Positions 32,731 through 44,983 of a stretch of DNA of 64,000 bases are shown piece after piece. Position 1 is the first letter of the stretch. Each line of letters starts with the position of its first letter. The stretch is from Morinoia aosen (taxonomy: Eukaryota; Arthropoda; Malacostraca; Amphipoda; Talitridae). The translations under genes were made by a program, and so were the position numbers. The notes under the pieces were generated by a model that had not been told where the DNA came from, searched no databases, and saw nothing but the letters and a program-made list of their open reading frames with translations. The stretch lies in the NCBI GenBank assembly GCA_030386875.1, contig CM059576.1:16682058-16746057 (forward strand), read 5' to 3'.

Positions 32731-35700
32731 TCTAGGACCCCCCACGCACAAAAAATTTTTTATTACAATAAAAATATTTTTAAAACGTCAATCAATCTCA
32801 TTGATTATCCTTGACGATCAATAATTCTGATGACAAAATTGCTTCCGAATTATGAACAGAGGTAGACAGGTATGGCCTTTGCTGTCATCATAAACAAATT
32901 TCAACGGTAATCCCACATCTTGTTAAACATTATTTTTAGTGTCAATATTATATTTTAGTGTCAATTCAATACCAGATTTATTATCTATAATCAACCAAAT
33001 AATCACTCTATGCACTTAGCTCAAACAATTTGTTCATTTATTATAGAGTTATTTATCAATTGATTCTTAGAATTCGTGGATACGCCAGATATTTCGGATA
33101 CAAAAGATACACCGCACAATTTTATTAACATATCAAAATATCAAAATCAAACATCAAAACGCGTACTGAATAAATCCTTTCGTGGCAAAACAACCGCCAG
33201 TAACAGTAAAAACAAACGCGTCAAGTTAAATTCAACAAAAAGCATCGCAAAGAAAAACGCATCGTTGAAACAACAACTGAAAAGTTTTTAATCAAACACA
33301 AATAAGAAATAGGGCACGCAGATACCTCGACAATAAAAAATCATTCTCGCCATAAAATTTAAATAAATCAATACATTCGTTAAGGATAATAATAACACGC
33401 ATGAAATTAAATACACAATGCCGTTAAAATTTTAAGTGAACAACGTATTCGCATAAATTGAGTTATCGATAAACCAAAATGAAACAAATCGTAATTATAT
33501 ACCTGAACGTTGCATCGACTCGATCATCTTCGCGAACATGGTTAAAATGAAATACGTAAAACACAAGCTTGGAAATACCAACTTAATATTAATTCATGAG
33601 TAAATATAAAAACATCCGCTTACATCGCTGGTGAAACAGTAACACCGAGCAAAACACGAGTTCTTCGGCAAGGCAATTTCGGAAAGTTTTATAAGAATCA
33701 AAACTATTGCCTCGTAGGTAATGAAAAATGATACAGAAAAGTTGAGTTGATATTAAATAAAGCATCATTAAAGTTTTCACCAAAAGAAACATTCAAAATA
33801 TCGTCTGCGTTACCGTAGACTTGAAAATAGAAGTTAGTGTTATAGCCAAACATCGCACAAATTAGAACAGAACCTTTCCACTATTAGTTAAAACAATAAT
33901 CGAAATAAACAGAGTACCGTTGACTCGTAAAACTTAATTCTATCGGTAACATAATGGTATAGCACGTGGAGTAAGATATAAGATAATACGTAACAAAATC
34001 GAAGACACACTAGTTTAGAACATCGAATATGAATATGAAAATCGGTTTCGCACTCCGCAAAAATAAAAGGAAAATCACTAAACAATTTCAATTTATCGTA
34101 ATCCAATAGTAATAACATGTGAACAAAGTCCAAAATTCTTGAACTACTCTGAATTTATAATTACCATATTTTAAGTTACTAAATTTATTAAACCACGTTT
34201 TCAACACTATGTCCACGGTAAAGTATAAAGTATTAACACCATATTAAACCTTTAAAGTGAGTTACTCTCTTCAAGTCACTGCGCGCGAAGGTAAACTCTT
34301 TCAGTAATCTCTTGACTGCGCGCGAAGGTAAATTTCAGTAATCTCTTCGCTGTATGCGAAGCTTAGCTGCCGCCGAGGCCATCGATGTTTGTTGACAGTT
34401 GCGGGGCGCCAGCCTGTCGCAGCCGGACTCCGCACTGCATAGTGCGTACCCCGTCACGTGTGACTGCGTGACTCGGCTGTAATCGATGTGCTTCCTTGCT
34501 GGCACAGCAGCATGAATCGCGTTACAGATGTCGTGTTACCGCTCGCACACGCTCGAACTGAAATTGGAATTCAATACAAAAACGATTAGCATGGCTAAAG
34601 CGCAAACTTTCGTACATGAATGCACAAATAAAGTGAAATGACAACAAAAAGTAGCTTCCTCATTAGCATCCAAGAATCTTCCAGTAACATAATTGCTAAA
34701 CTAATAAAACGACTAAATTTCGCATTTACATTTAATCTTCGTTGCAGACATTCAAATTTCTCATTAAGACACATTCTCATTAAGACACATTCTCATTAAG
34801 ACACTCTCATTCCAACTACACTGCCTAGCATTGTTGCCAAACAATTTGCGGCAGATTCGAGGCAGTTCTCGCGGTTGCACACTCGCACTCTCGTTTCGAA
34901 ATCTCCACAATTACAGCTCAGTTTATCAACTTTAGCTGACGGCTTGATGAACACACTCTGATGTCGCAACGATAGTATGACAACATCCTCAGCTCATCAT
35001 CTCGGCACAAGGTGTTTGCTCAACAGAATATTTCCTAACGCAAGACATACATAAATCTTGAAAGAACTCATAGAATGCTCTTACAAGCTAGAACTTATAG
35101 AACGCATATATGGAATTCAAAACTAAAACTGTTAATTAACCGTTTCCAACGTGAGCAAAACTGGGGCATTTTCAGCCTCGATGCACAATGAAAAAATAAA
35201 TTTCTGCAAGGTCATCAATGTTTCTTGCAACGACAGATCATAATCAATAATCACGTACTGCTTTTGCACAAGAAAATTACGTATTATTATACTGTACTTG
35301 TTGAACTGTTACACTGTGAACGGTTACTTTACGTTTTACTTATCGCGTTACGTTAATGCCTCAATCAAAAAGGTTAAATACTAAAGCATATACGAGGTTA
35401 ACATGAAGCATAAGCAAATACAACAAAAAGAATGATTGAACACGTAAGGACATACTTTTACAGTACGTACACAAAAGGTTGTCAATGCAAAAATCAATAT
35501 TGACGTTAAATACTCTAAATTTTAATCGTTCAATCAATTGTAAATTATCCCGTAGAAGCCTTGGGAGACTTGACGATAAATTTTACATTCTTTTGCGTTT
35601 GATTAATTTCAAATTACACAACATAAAACTATACTGAGTATGAAATTCGGGTAGGCTTGCAAAAATGACTGTTATGACGCACTAGATCGTTTCAACGTGC

Positions 35701-36612
35701 TCAAAAATTATTAACTGAAGGATTATTAAATGAAGCCTCTCTCATTGACAAATGACTATGAAGTAAATTAATTTTTACTCTCACACTGAATTAGTGTGGA
35801 CTCTCACGTCCAAAACACATCTAATTCATGACTATCCACCAGTCACACCAGTCACTAAAAAATGTTTTAACAACATTAACAACATTAATGACATTTGTGG
35901 CACTTTACCATAATCTTTAATGGTCACTATCATAACTAGTTACCTAGTCATATACTGCTTCACAGTATTACTACCTTCACAGTATTACCAACATTACTGC
36001 CTCGTGCCAATACTAACGCGTACGAAATGCTGAGCACAGCTCTCGGCCTTGCGCCGGCGTACAAAAAAATATCTGCCTCTGCATCAAGCAAAAAAAACAT
36101 CACACTCACTCGTGTGCGCTGCAGTGCAGCTGTACTGGTAACTTTACCCGATACTTGTTACTCTTTAACTTATTACCAGACAACCACGTGTGGTTAATTA
36201 ACGGGCATCTATCGCCTCTCATTATTATTCGCCAGCACAATGACAACCGTAATCTACAATGCTAAACTCTGACCATCATGGCATCACTGACATTAATTCC
36301 AAGTTCGTGTTAATTAATTCGTAATTCGCTTCTCTAAAGCTTACTCACTTAATTGTCTGCGCGAATTCATTTCTACTTCAATACTTTGACCTCGCTGATA
36401 GAATTACCTGGTACTAATTTGCATTTTCCCAGATAACCTCACAGCATTTCTGTCTCGGGGTTATTCGCTGCCCCACAGCACCGCCATTTTCGAGGCTCTC
36501 TCTACCGTAGCAAATATTACTCTTTACGCCTCCTCTGGGCAACCACGTCTGTCATCAGACATTCTGCATTATTTACGGTATTCGAAAATACTTCATTCTT
36601 ACTTTAACCGTG
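32731..36612. other. Internal non-coding region of the LTR element
   Basis: 3.9 kb, AT-rich. The longest frames are 60-80 codons without motifs (for example the basic 71-codon plus frame at 33076-33291). Tandem features are two 'actgcgcgcgaaggtaaa' units near 34280-34335 and three 'attaagacacattctc' units at about 34763-34808. No pol domain could be found on either strand. Confidence 0.7.
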
Positions 36613-38769
36613 CTATCCGTGCACATCAGGTATCATCAGAATATCATCATTATTTAATTTCCGCCGACCACGGGCTACTTCTTTGGAATCATAAACGTAC
36701 CCTTCGTCGACAACTCCTGTGATCCCGACAGATTTACCATTAGTGTCTTTCTTCTCGACATCTAAATGACTGTCCTGAAAAACACTCGTTGCCTGCACAA
36801 AGGTACTTAATCCTCCCTTTGATTCTCCTTGTACATCTGACAAGTAAACTTCGGATTCAACATGATCCTTTTCCACTTTTTCTAAGGTACTTAAACAATC
36901 GCTCTGTCGGAGCTATTAATTAACAACAACGGAATCTTTCTCCTATTGTTAACTCTCACAATTGCTTCAGAGACACAAATGCCTTCTTTCAAAGTTGCTT
37001 TCTTTATTATGTATTCTCCATTTTTACACTTTCCAACATGTCCAACATGTTTCAAAATTACATTAGGAGCAATCTCCATTTGTCGAGTATGCACTCTCAA
37101 CGGCCTTGGCCTTGTGAGGGAATTGGTAACTGCAACTGCGCCTCGAACAGGCTGATTTTCTCTCTTACCATCCCTTTTTACTTCCTCGCCTACTCTCGCG
37201 GCATTACACGTCCTCATAGTTTCTTTCTTCTCTCTTAGCTTATCTAGGACTTTTTTCTTAGCTCTGGACGTAATCGTGTCTGCCATGAGACACACAGTAT
37301 TCTCTATTAAATACTTCAGACATGTTTAACACATCAACTCTCTCGACATTTTTAACGAGGGAATTTTCAGCACCAGAATTCGCCTCGGGTTCACAGGGGT
37401 TTGTCGCCGTAGAGTCATACTTAGTTATGGTAGTTTCATTTTTACCGTCGACGTTATCTCTATCGAAAATGAAATCTTCTCCGCTGCTTACTCTTAAAAA
37501 TCATTTCCACTGTTAGTTTGGTAAGTTTCTACCTGGCCTTTTTCTGACATACGAGTTTTATACTGTCCTCGCGCACGGACACGATTCGGTCTGCCTGGTC
37601 TGTTTAAATGGTCTCTTCTGGACCTACAATCTCTTGCGTAGTGTCCTAACTTGTTACAACGAAAACAAGCTACATCACGCAGCGAATGCTCGGTGACTGT
37701 CTGAGATGAACCTGGTTTGTACCAATCAGTCGGTTTCCTAGCCACGGTGGTTTACCGACACACCTTGGTTTTGGCAGATACACACATGATTTTTGCAATT
37801 CGAGCAACGCCTAGCTTCAGTAGCTGTCTCTAATGCTTGGACTTCTAGAGTTCCTAACAAAAATAATCCTATATTCATAAACCTCCAATTTCCTCTTTAA
37901 AAAGCAAAATGTTCTACACACATTTAAAGAAAATACCCTGCATACAATAAAATGATACTCACAATTTTCTGGGACTTAAACCAAGCTATTCCAGCACTCG
38001 CGAAGGTTGGCAGCAAACTGAACAGCGCAAACCGCTCCAGCTTACTCTTATTTGCCAGGGGACAATGAGCCCGCGAACAATAGCAACAACTTCCTTCAAT
38101 TGTTTGAGAACAATGGACTACCTCAGTACACAACTTCTTCCGCGTACACGTTCGCTCTCTGACTACTGGGAATCAGCTTGCTTACCTGCGCTTTTGCAAT
38201 GCCTGCCTACACCGCTCGCTCTGCGCTCCTTCCGGGAATCAACTTGCCTCCGCACTCCCAGGGAACAGCGTGCTTTCAATGCCTACTGCTTACTGCCTAG
38301 TGCTACTGCTTACTACTTACTACTTACTGCTTGCTGCTTACTCATTAATTTTAAATTTAATTTAATTTTGTATTGCTGATGTATAATCATTTAGTTGAGC
38401 GCATGCTTATATAATTCGCAAGCAAACATTATCGGCGTATACTCAGCTTGCTATTTGGCGATGTGTAGCTCTCGTCGATCTTCTCGTAGATCTTCTCGTT
38501 GCAGATGACGATGGGTAGATGCGTAGATCTCGTCGACAAACCAGGTTGTTGGTTTGGACCCTCACATCATTTTCTCCTTTGAGTAGCGATGAGTAGACTG
38601 GTGAAGACTGCGTAGCGTGTAAATTTTCGATTTTATCTCCCTCGAAGTGTTCCTTTCTCGAAGTGTTTCTTGGAAAGAACTTCGATTTTCTGCGCTGACG
38701 TCCTTCTTCCTTTTCTCGATGCTCTGAAGTAATGTGATAACTACGCGACGTTACTCCACAGGCTGACAC
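36613..38769 (-). pseudogene. Gag-like region with CCHC zinc knuckle, broken
   Basis: Several minus-strand frames follow one another. Positions 38769-38443 are basic and Arg/Ser-rich. Positions 37745-37494 contain 'CFRCNKLGHYARDC', a perfect C-x2-C-x4-H-x4-C retroviral-type zinc knuckle that binds RNA, with a basic tail. Positions 37295-36891 include 'EGICVSEAIVRVNN' then 'KIPLLLINSSDRAIV', which resembles the segment after the protease in Ty3/gypsy-type polyproteins. No Asp-Thr/Ser-Gly protease site was seen. Positions 36876-36613 are acidic. Frames are separated by stops, so no intact Gag is made here. The zinc knuckle is certain; the gypsy relation is inference. Confidence 0.65.
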
Positions 38770-38896
38770 TCTTCACACTTAAAGTCACGGATCAGCAGAA
38801 CTAAAGATCAATTCTTGATGTCTTCTTCTTCAATGGGGCAATGTGGCAATGTGGCAATGTGGATATCTTTAATGTGGCTTCTTGATGTGGTATCCC

Positions 38897-38914
38897 CATA
38901 CTGGCCACCAGAAA
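38897..38914 (-). other. Candidate primer-binding site
   Basis: Directly inside the 5' LTR the minus strand reads 'tttctggtggccagtatggg'. A TGG a few bases from the LTR end fits a tRNA 3'-end complement, but no tRNA could be matched here. Confidence 0.3.
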
Positions 38915-39232
38915 TGTTCCGACCCTTTTCAGTATTAGGCCGTAACCAAACGCGGATGAGGTTCGGGAGTGAATCAGATGCAGCAACGTAGTATTCTTTA
39001 TTGTTACTTCAGGATTGACACAGGCTTCGTAATTGGTAGGAAGTCTTTAGATTGGAAGGTAATCTCGTAACTCTGTAGCGCATCTGTGATCTCTACAGCT
39101 GTTTTCTCGACAGCCGAGCTTCAGCTACTGACAGCGATGCTTCTGTTTGTAGAAGCGACCTCTACGGCAGACCACCTCAAATGAACGCCGACGTCTCTCG
39201 CCGATCCTATTTATATGCCTGGCGGGCGCACA
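38915..39232 (-). repeat. 5' LTR (minus-strand sense) with promoter signals
   Basis: 318 bp, the partner of 32413-32730. On the minus strand 'catataaatagg' lies at about 39206-39217 (TATA box near the LTR start) and AATAAA at 38997-39002. This gives U3-R-U5 polarity toward lower coordinates. Confidence 0.92.
39208..39215 (-). promoter_or_regulatory. TATA box of the LTR promoter
   Basis: The minus strand reads tataaata about 17 bases from the LTR's TG end. Its position is typical for a short-U3 LTR promoter. Confidence 0.6.
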
Positions 39233-40159
39233 AGACGCTTTTTTCGGGAGCAAAGTTCTTTTTAGTGATGAATGCAAATTCAATGGGCTTAGAAGTGATG
39301 GCAGGCAATACGTTAGACGCTACAAGGGCGAAGAATTTAAACCTAGGTGTACAGTATCGACGCTGCAAGGTGTTGGTGGATCTGTGATGGTCTGGGGTGT
39401 CATCATTGTTAATGGTCCCGGGCGTCTAGTTAGGCTGGAAGGCAGGGTAAATTCCAGGAAATACCTCCAAATGCTGGGACAACACTTTATTGATTATTTT
39501 GAAAGTCTTCCAAATGAAGAATGCATTTTTATGCAGGATAATGCGCCTATCCACACGGCTCGTAATGTGAAAAACTTTCTTCGAGAGCGCAATATCCCCT
39601 GTTTGAATTGGCCTGCTCAATCTCCAGACCTTAATCCTATTGAGAATGTTTGGCATAACATCAAGCACAAACTACGGCACGAAAACATTAGAAATTTGGA
39701 AGAACTTTGGGGTAAAATAAAAGAGGAGTGGGACTGTCTGGATCAAGAGTATTGCCATAGGTTGATCGAGGGCATGCCGAAAAGATTGAGGGCTGTTAAA
39801 GCACAGAAAGGTTATGCCACTAAATATTAACCTAATGAATATGATAAATCACCAGAATTGTTCAATAATGTTCTTTAACTAAAGTATTTTTGTTGTGCGG
39901 AGTTTCTTTTTGTCCTGCGGACTTTGACCGTTTCATATAAATTGACGCCTACACAGTTACAGGGTGGCAGAAAAATAAATTTGAGAATGCATATCTATAG
40001 ATTAAAAGGCGTAGAATTTTATGGTGTAAAATTTGCTTCAAGTGATTAGAAAGAAAGAAAAGAAAAAAGAAAAAATGTTTATTTCCAAGTTGCCACATGA
40101 GATACATGCCAACATATTGGCTTTTAAAAGTTTCTTAATATAGGACATCCTAAAACAAA

Positions 40160-40480
40160 TGTTCCATACGAGGAGTACTTATTGATAAATCATCCGAGGT
40201 GTACAAGTAGATGAGCCATACGAGGCATAATAATAGACAAACTATACGAGGTGTACTAATAGACAAACTATCAGAGGTGTAAAAGTAGACAGACCATACG
40301 AGGCATATTAATTGACAAAATATACGAGGAGTACTAATAGACAAACCATTCGTGTGTGCTAGTAGTCTAACCAAAGTTCTATACTAGGAGTACTAATTGA
40401 CAAACCATCCGAGGTGTACAAATAGATATACAAAATATACGAGGCGTACTAATGGACAAACCATACGTGGCGTGCCAATA
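40160..40480 (-). repeat. 26-bp tandem array in the LINE 2 3' UTR
   Basis: About a dozen units of 'gaggtgtactaatagacaaa' plus six bases, varying between 'gaggcat' and 'gaggagt' starts. The same array occurs inverted at 44110-44515 in the truncated copy, so it belongs to the family's 3' UTR. Frames reading repeated 'LSISTPRI' are this array. Confidence 0.85.
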
Positions 40481-41917
40481 GTCTATCTCTGTCAAGGGTA
40501 GTTGAATGAGAAATGAAAAATATGCCCTAAAAATATGCAAAGCCCTATCACCACCAAAAACATATTTCATATCTTCTCGATATTCATCACATCATGCGGA
40601 CATGGGTACATGGGATAAAATAGAGATACAGTGTAAGCCGGTTACCACTCATGATTGACAAATATCTACAAAATATTGATAGAAATGGGTAAACAAATAT
40701 ATACTCAATATCAAAGTTCATAGCTTGTACAACATACGGACAGAAAGATAATTTTACTACGATTCATATGCTCAAATTGCACTTTATTTCATTAATTATA
40801 TTTTACATTAATCCGATTCACAGAAACGCCCTCTGGGGAAGTGATAGATCTATTTTTGAATCATTTTTCTAGTGCAATAAAATTTATTAACCGGATGGTT
40901 TTAGCGTGAAGAAATGAAATAGAAGCATGTATATCTATATATGTAGATACATATATATATATATCTAAACACGTACACACACATATTAATATATACTTAT
41001 TGAAAATGAAATATTAGAAAAAAATACATATATAAAATAAAAAGTTAAAGGCAACCTACCATCTACTACACAGAAAATGACAGTTGAGCTCACTGTAATC
41101 CTAAGAAATTTTTCGCAAAAAAAAATAACTAAAAGGAAAAGAAGACTTCGAAAGACATAAAAATGAACTGGTTTTTTAATTTTTTCACAGAAATTTTTAA
41201 AGAAAAATCAGGTTATAGTCAAGTAGCAACACAACTCTTCAGCATTATACGGACATGTGTACGTGGGATAAAATGGAGTAACATTGATGCCGGATATCAC
41301 ATCTGAGTGGAGAATATTCACAAAATTTGGCACATATAGGTAGATAGGCTTTGATCCAAAGTGATAAATTTAATTACAGAAATTTAGAGTTTTTTCCGAT
41401 TTGAAAGTTCAGTGCTAGTGTGCGCTGAACGCACGGAGAAAAATAAAAAATAAAAAGTCTAAATGCAATGCTTGAATTACCCCCTTCCCACCAGCCCAGC
41501 CGAAAATCGATTGAGAACATCTTCGAGATTGATTTTGAAATAGCGAGACAACGTTAGCCAAAATTTAATTCGTTATCAACTTTGCACAACCCTCACATCT
41601 ATAAACCTGTATATTGGTGTACACACAAAATGTATTTCATGGTATATTTGTCATGCGGACGTTAAATAATAATACAGAAAAGAGAAAGAAATAACAAAAT
41701 AAAGATGAGGAAATACTCCTAATTATGGAAAGAACGTTCGTTCTGCTGCATTGAACTGATGGCTGTGGTGCTCATTGTCGTCGACAGAAATAAGTAAGAT
41801 GAATATACGACTCGTTTAGCAAACGTAAAATGAAATAGTTTCTAAATTTCTAACAGAAATTTCAGGAAAATTAAAATTTCTGATAGATGGGAAGTTCATA
41901 CCGAAATGCTGCAGGCC

Positions 41918-42636
41918 CTATGACAGAGATGCAAAATGACGTGACACATTTACTCTAAATTCTTTTCCAGTTTTAGAGTTTTTGATATGCTGGGGAAGCT
42001 TGTTCCAATAAAAAGCTCCAGAAACTGAGAGAGCTTTTTGTCCCACGTTAGATGAACGGTAACTGACTAAAACATCGTTCCTCCGGTTTGGTCTTTCGTT
42101 TGGGATATTAGATGGAAAAAATTTTACCACCTCTGCATTACTTTGGGTGAGGTTCAGAGAGGAGAACACTAGTCGAGCTTTTTGGATCATAAATCTGTTC
42201 GGTACTGGGATCCAGCCGAGTTTTCTTAAAAGAGGAGTGACATGATCGTATTTATTGAAATTTCCTTTGCATACCACTTTGGCGGCGAAATTTACACATT
42301 TTTGCAACTCTTCCTGACGACATTGAGGTAAATCTCCCCACACAAGACTGCAGTAGTCCAGACGCGCTAAAACTAAAGACTGAATCACTAATAATCTAGA
42401 TTTTTCATCAAGTGTGTTCTTTATACGATGAAAGAACATTAAGGTTCCGTTAATTTTGTTGCACATTGTTTCAACGTGTGAATTGAAAGTCATATATTTT
42501 GATTTTTAACCTTATCTACTGGTTTGATTGTATCGTCTCCAAACGTTAGCTTGAATGGTGGTAAATTTTCAGTCGCATTCTGTGATCCATAAATAATGCA
42601 TTGCGTTTTACTTGCGTTAAGTTTGAGGCCATTATG
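41918..42636 (-). pseudogene. LINE 2 ORF2, C-terminal part of reverse transcriptase
   Basis: Continues the RT after the nested insertion. 'GLKLNASKTQCIIYGSQ' follows the palm domain. A frameshift near 42490 leads into 'MTFNSHVETMCNKINGTLMF', 'LARLDYCSLVWGD' and 'GAFYWNKLPQHIKNS', the thumb and C-terminal region typical of this LINE group. It ends 'HFASLS' and a TAG at 41918. Confidence 0.85.
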
Positions 42637-44615
42637 GTCATTTTGCATCTCTGTCATAGGGCCTGCAGCATCTCGGTGTGAACTTCCCATCTATCAGAAA
42701 TTTTAATTTTTCCTGAAATTTATGTTAGAAATTTAGAAACTATTTCATTTTACGTTTGCTAAGCGATTCGTATATTCATCTTACTTATTTCTGTCGACAA
42801 CAATGAGCACCACAGCCGTCAGTTCAGTGCAGCAGAACGAACGTTCTTTCCATAATTAGGAGTATTTCCTCATCTTTATTTTGTCATTTCTTTCTCTTTA
42901 TGTATTTAATATTTAACGTCCGTATGACAAATATACCATGAAATACATTTTGTGTGTACACCAATAAACAGGTTTATAGATGTGAGGGTTGTGCAAAGTT
43001 TATAATGAATTAAATTTTTGGCTAACGTTGTCTCGCTATTTCAAAATCATTCTCGAAGATGTTTTTCAATCGATTTTCGGCTGAGCTGGGGGGAAAGGGG
43101 TTATTTAAGCATTGCATTTAGTCTTTTTATTTTTATTTTTTTTCCGTGCGTTCAGCGCACACTAGCACTGAACTTTCAAATCGGAAAAAACTCTAAATTT
43201 CTGTAATCAAAATTATTATTTTTGGATCAAGGCCTAATCTTCCTATATGTGCCAATTTTGTGAATATTCTCCAATCAGATGTGATATCCAGCCACAATGT
43301 TACTCCATTTTATCCCACGTACACATGTCCGTATAATGCTAAAGAGTTGTGTTGATTCTTGACTATAACCTGATTTTTCTTAAAAATTTCTGTGAAGAAA
43401 TTAAAAAACAGCTCATTTTTATGTTTTTCGAAGTCTTCTCTTCCTTTTAGTTATATTTGCGAAAATTTCTTAGGATTACAGTGAGCTCAGCTGTCATTTT
43501 CTGTGTAGTAGATGGTAGGTTGCTTCTTTCTTTTATCTTATATATGTATTTTTTTTTCTAATATTTTATTTTCAATAAATATATATTAATATGTGTGTGT
43601 ACGTGTGTAGGTATATATATGTATCTACATAAATAGATATACATGTTTCTATTTCATTTCTTTGCGCAAAAACCTTTCGGTTAATAAATTTTATTGCAAC
43701 AGCGAAATGATTCAAAAATAGATCTATCACTTCCCCAGAGGGCGTTTCTGTGAATCATATTAGTGTCATATATAATTAATGAAATAAAGTGCAATTTGAG
43801 CATATGAATCGTAGTAAAATTATCTTTCTGTCCGTATGTTGTACAAGCTATGAATTTTGATATTGAATATATGTTTGTTTACCCATTTCTACCAATATTT
43901 TGTAGATATTTGTCAATCATGAGTGGTAACCGGCTTACACTGTATCTCTATTTTATCCCATGTACCCATGTCCGCATGATGTGGTGAATATCCAGAAGAT
44001 ATGAAATATGTTTTTGGTGGTGATAGGGCTTTGCGTATTTTTAGGGCATAATTTTCATTTCTCATTCAACTACCCTTGACAGAGATAGACTATTGGCAAG
44101 CCACGTGTGGTTTGTCTATTAGTACGCCTCGTATATTTTGTCTATTAATATGCCTCGTATGGTCTATCTATTTTGTACACCTCTGATAGCTTGTCTATTA
44201 GTACACCTCGTATAGTTTGCCTATTATTATTATGCCTCGTATGGCTTATCTATTTGTACACCTCGGATGGTTTGTCAATTAGTACTCCTAGTATAGAACT
44301 TTTGTTAGACTACTAGCACACCACGAATGGTTTGTCTATTAGTACGCCTCGTATATTTTGTCAATTAATATGCCTCGTATGGTCTATCTACTTGTACACC
44401 TCTGACAGTTTGTCTATTAGTACACCTCGTATAGTTTGTCTATTATTATGCCTCGTATGGCTCTTCTACTTGTACACCTCGGATGGTTTGTCAATTAGTA
44501 CTCCTCGTATGGAATATTTGTTTTAGGATGCCCTATATTTAAGAAACTTTTAAAAGCCAATATGTTGGCATGTATCTCATGTGACAATTTGGAAATAAAC
44601 ATTTTTCTTTCTTTT
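42637..44615 (+). mobile_element. 5'-truncated LINE 2 relative inserted in inverted orientation
   Basis: This is a plus-strand copy of only the last codons ('catctctgtcatag') and the whole 3' UTR of LINE 2, ending in 'ggaaataaac' and a tttctttcttttc tail. By eye it is close (about 95 percent over the compared end) to the host LINE's own 3' UTR at 40050-41939, making a 1.9-kb inverted repeat with a 0.7-kb loop. The insertion point splits the host RT between 'LKLWYE' and 'NGLKLN'. Its target duplication could not be resolved. Confidence 0.85.
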
Positions 44616-44616
44616 C

Positions 44617-44983
44617 ATACCACAATTTCAGATTTCTCAGAAGGTTTTCAGCGTTGGCTTGTGTTTCTTTTAAATCCGCTGTTGAGCTTGTCATGGCAAT
44701 TTGCACGTCATCAGCATACATTGAGATTTTTGTGTTTGCCGGCATGGTGGGGAAATCATTGATGAAAATTGAAAATAGGAGTGGGCCGATGATTGATCCT
44801 TGAGGAACGCCAAAATTATTTGGTATGAATGATGACATTTTGTTATTCAAGCACACTCCATGTGAGCGGGTTAGTAGGTAGCTTTCAAACCACTGAGTGT
44901 CTATTCTGAGGTTTGAAATTTTTTGTAGAAGTTTCTTATGCTCAACACTGTCGAAAGCTTTGGAGAGATCAAGCAATAGTAAG
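44617..44983 (-). pseudogene. LINE 2 ORF2, RT palm domain
   Basis: 'LDLSKAFDSVEHKKLL' (first catalytic Asp), 'FGVPQGSIIGPLLF' and 'ISMYADDVQIA' (YADD catalytic box) lie in order and intact. It follows the fingers domain after a one-base frameshift in an A run near 44990-44997. It is cut at 44616 by the nested copy. Confidence 0.9.

Larger units (their letters stand above)
32413..39232 (-). mobile_element. LTR retrotransposon without recognisable pol (LARD-like), 4-bp target duplication
   Basis: Two 318-bp LTRs (32413-32730 and 38915-39232) differ at a single base, a versus g near position 41 of the LTR. They begin TGTT and end CACA on the plus strand and are flanked by AGAC (32409-32412, 39233-39236). 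The TATA box, polyadenylation signal and Gag zinc knuckle all point to minus-strand transcription. About 6.2 kb lies between. Gag-like and protease-flank-like pieces occupy 36.6-38.8 kb. The remaining 3.9 kb has no RT, RNase H or integrase on either strand. Mobilisation in trans by a related element is the likely explanation for so recent an insertion. Confidence 0.9.
31999..39830 (+). pseudogene. Tc1 transposase (DD34E), split by an LTR retrotransposon
   Basis: Part 1 (31999-32412) encodes the paired-like helix-turn-helix DNA-binding domain ('DNRKEIIKLHNNGISNCEIG', later 'GRSR'). Part 2 (39237-39830) encodes the catalytic domain: 'VLFSDECKFN' (Asp), 'MQDNAPIHTARN' (Asp) and 'SPDLNPIENVWH' (Glu), with 34 residues between the second Asp and Glu. 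The two parts total about 335 codons, the usual length. They are in the same frame if the LTR element plus one AGAC copy is disregarded. A TAA at 32404-32406 lies three codons before the insertion, so it may predate or postdate it. The protein would bind the IR/DR repeats and integrate at TA. Confidence 0.93.

Noticed and set aside
33076..33291. Basic 71-codon frame inside the LTR element
   Set aside because: It lies on the strand opposite to Gag, has no motif, and its Lys/Asn richness follows from AT-rich DNA.
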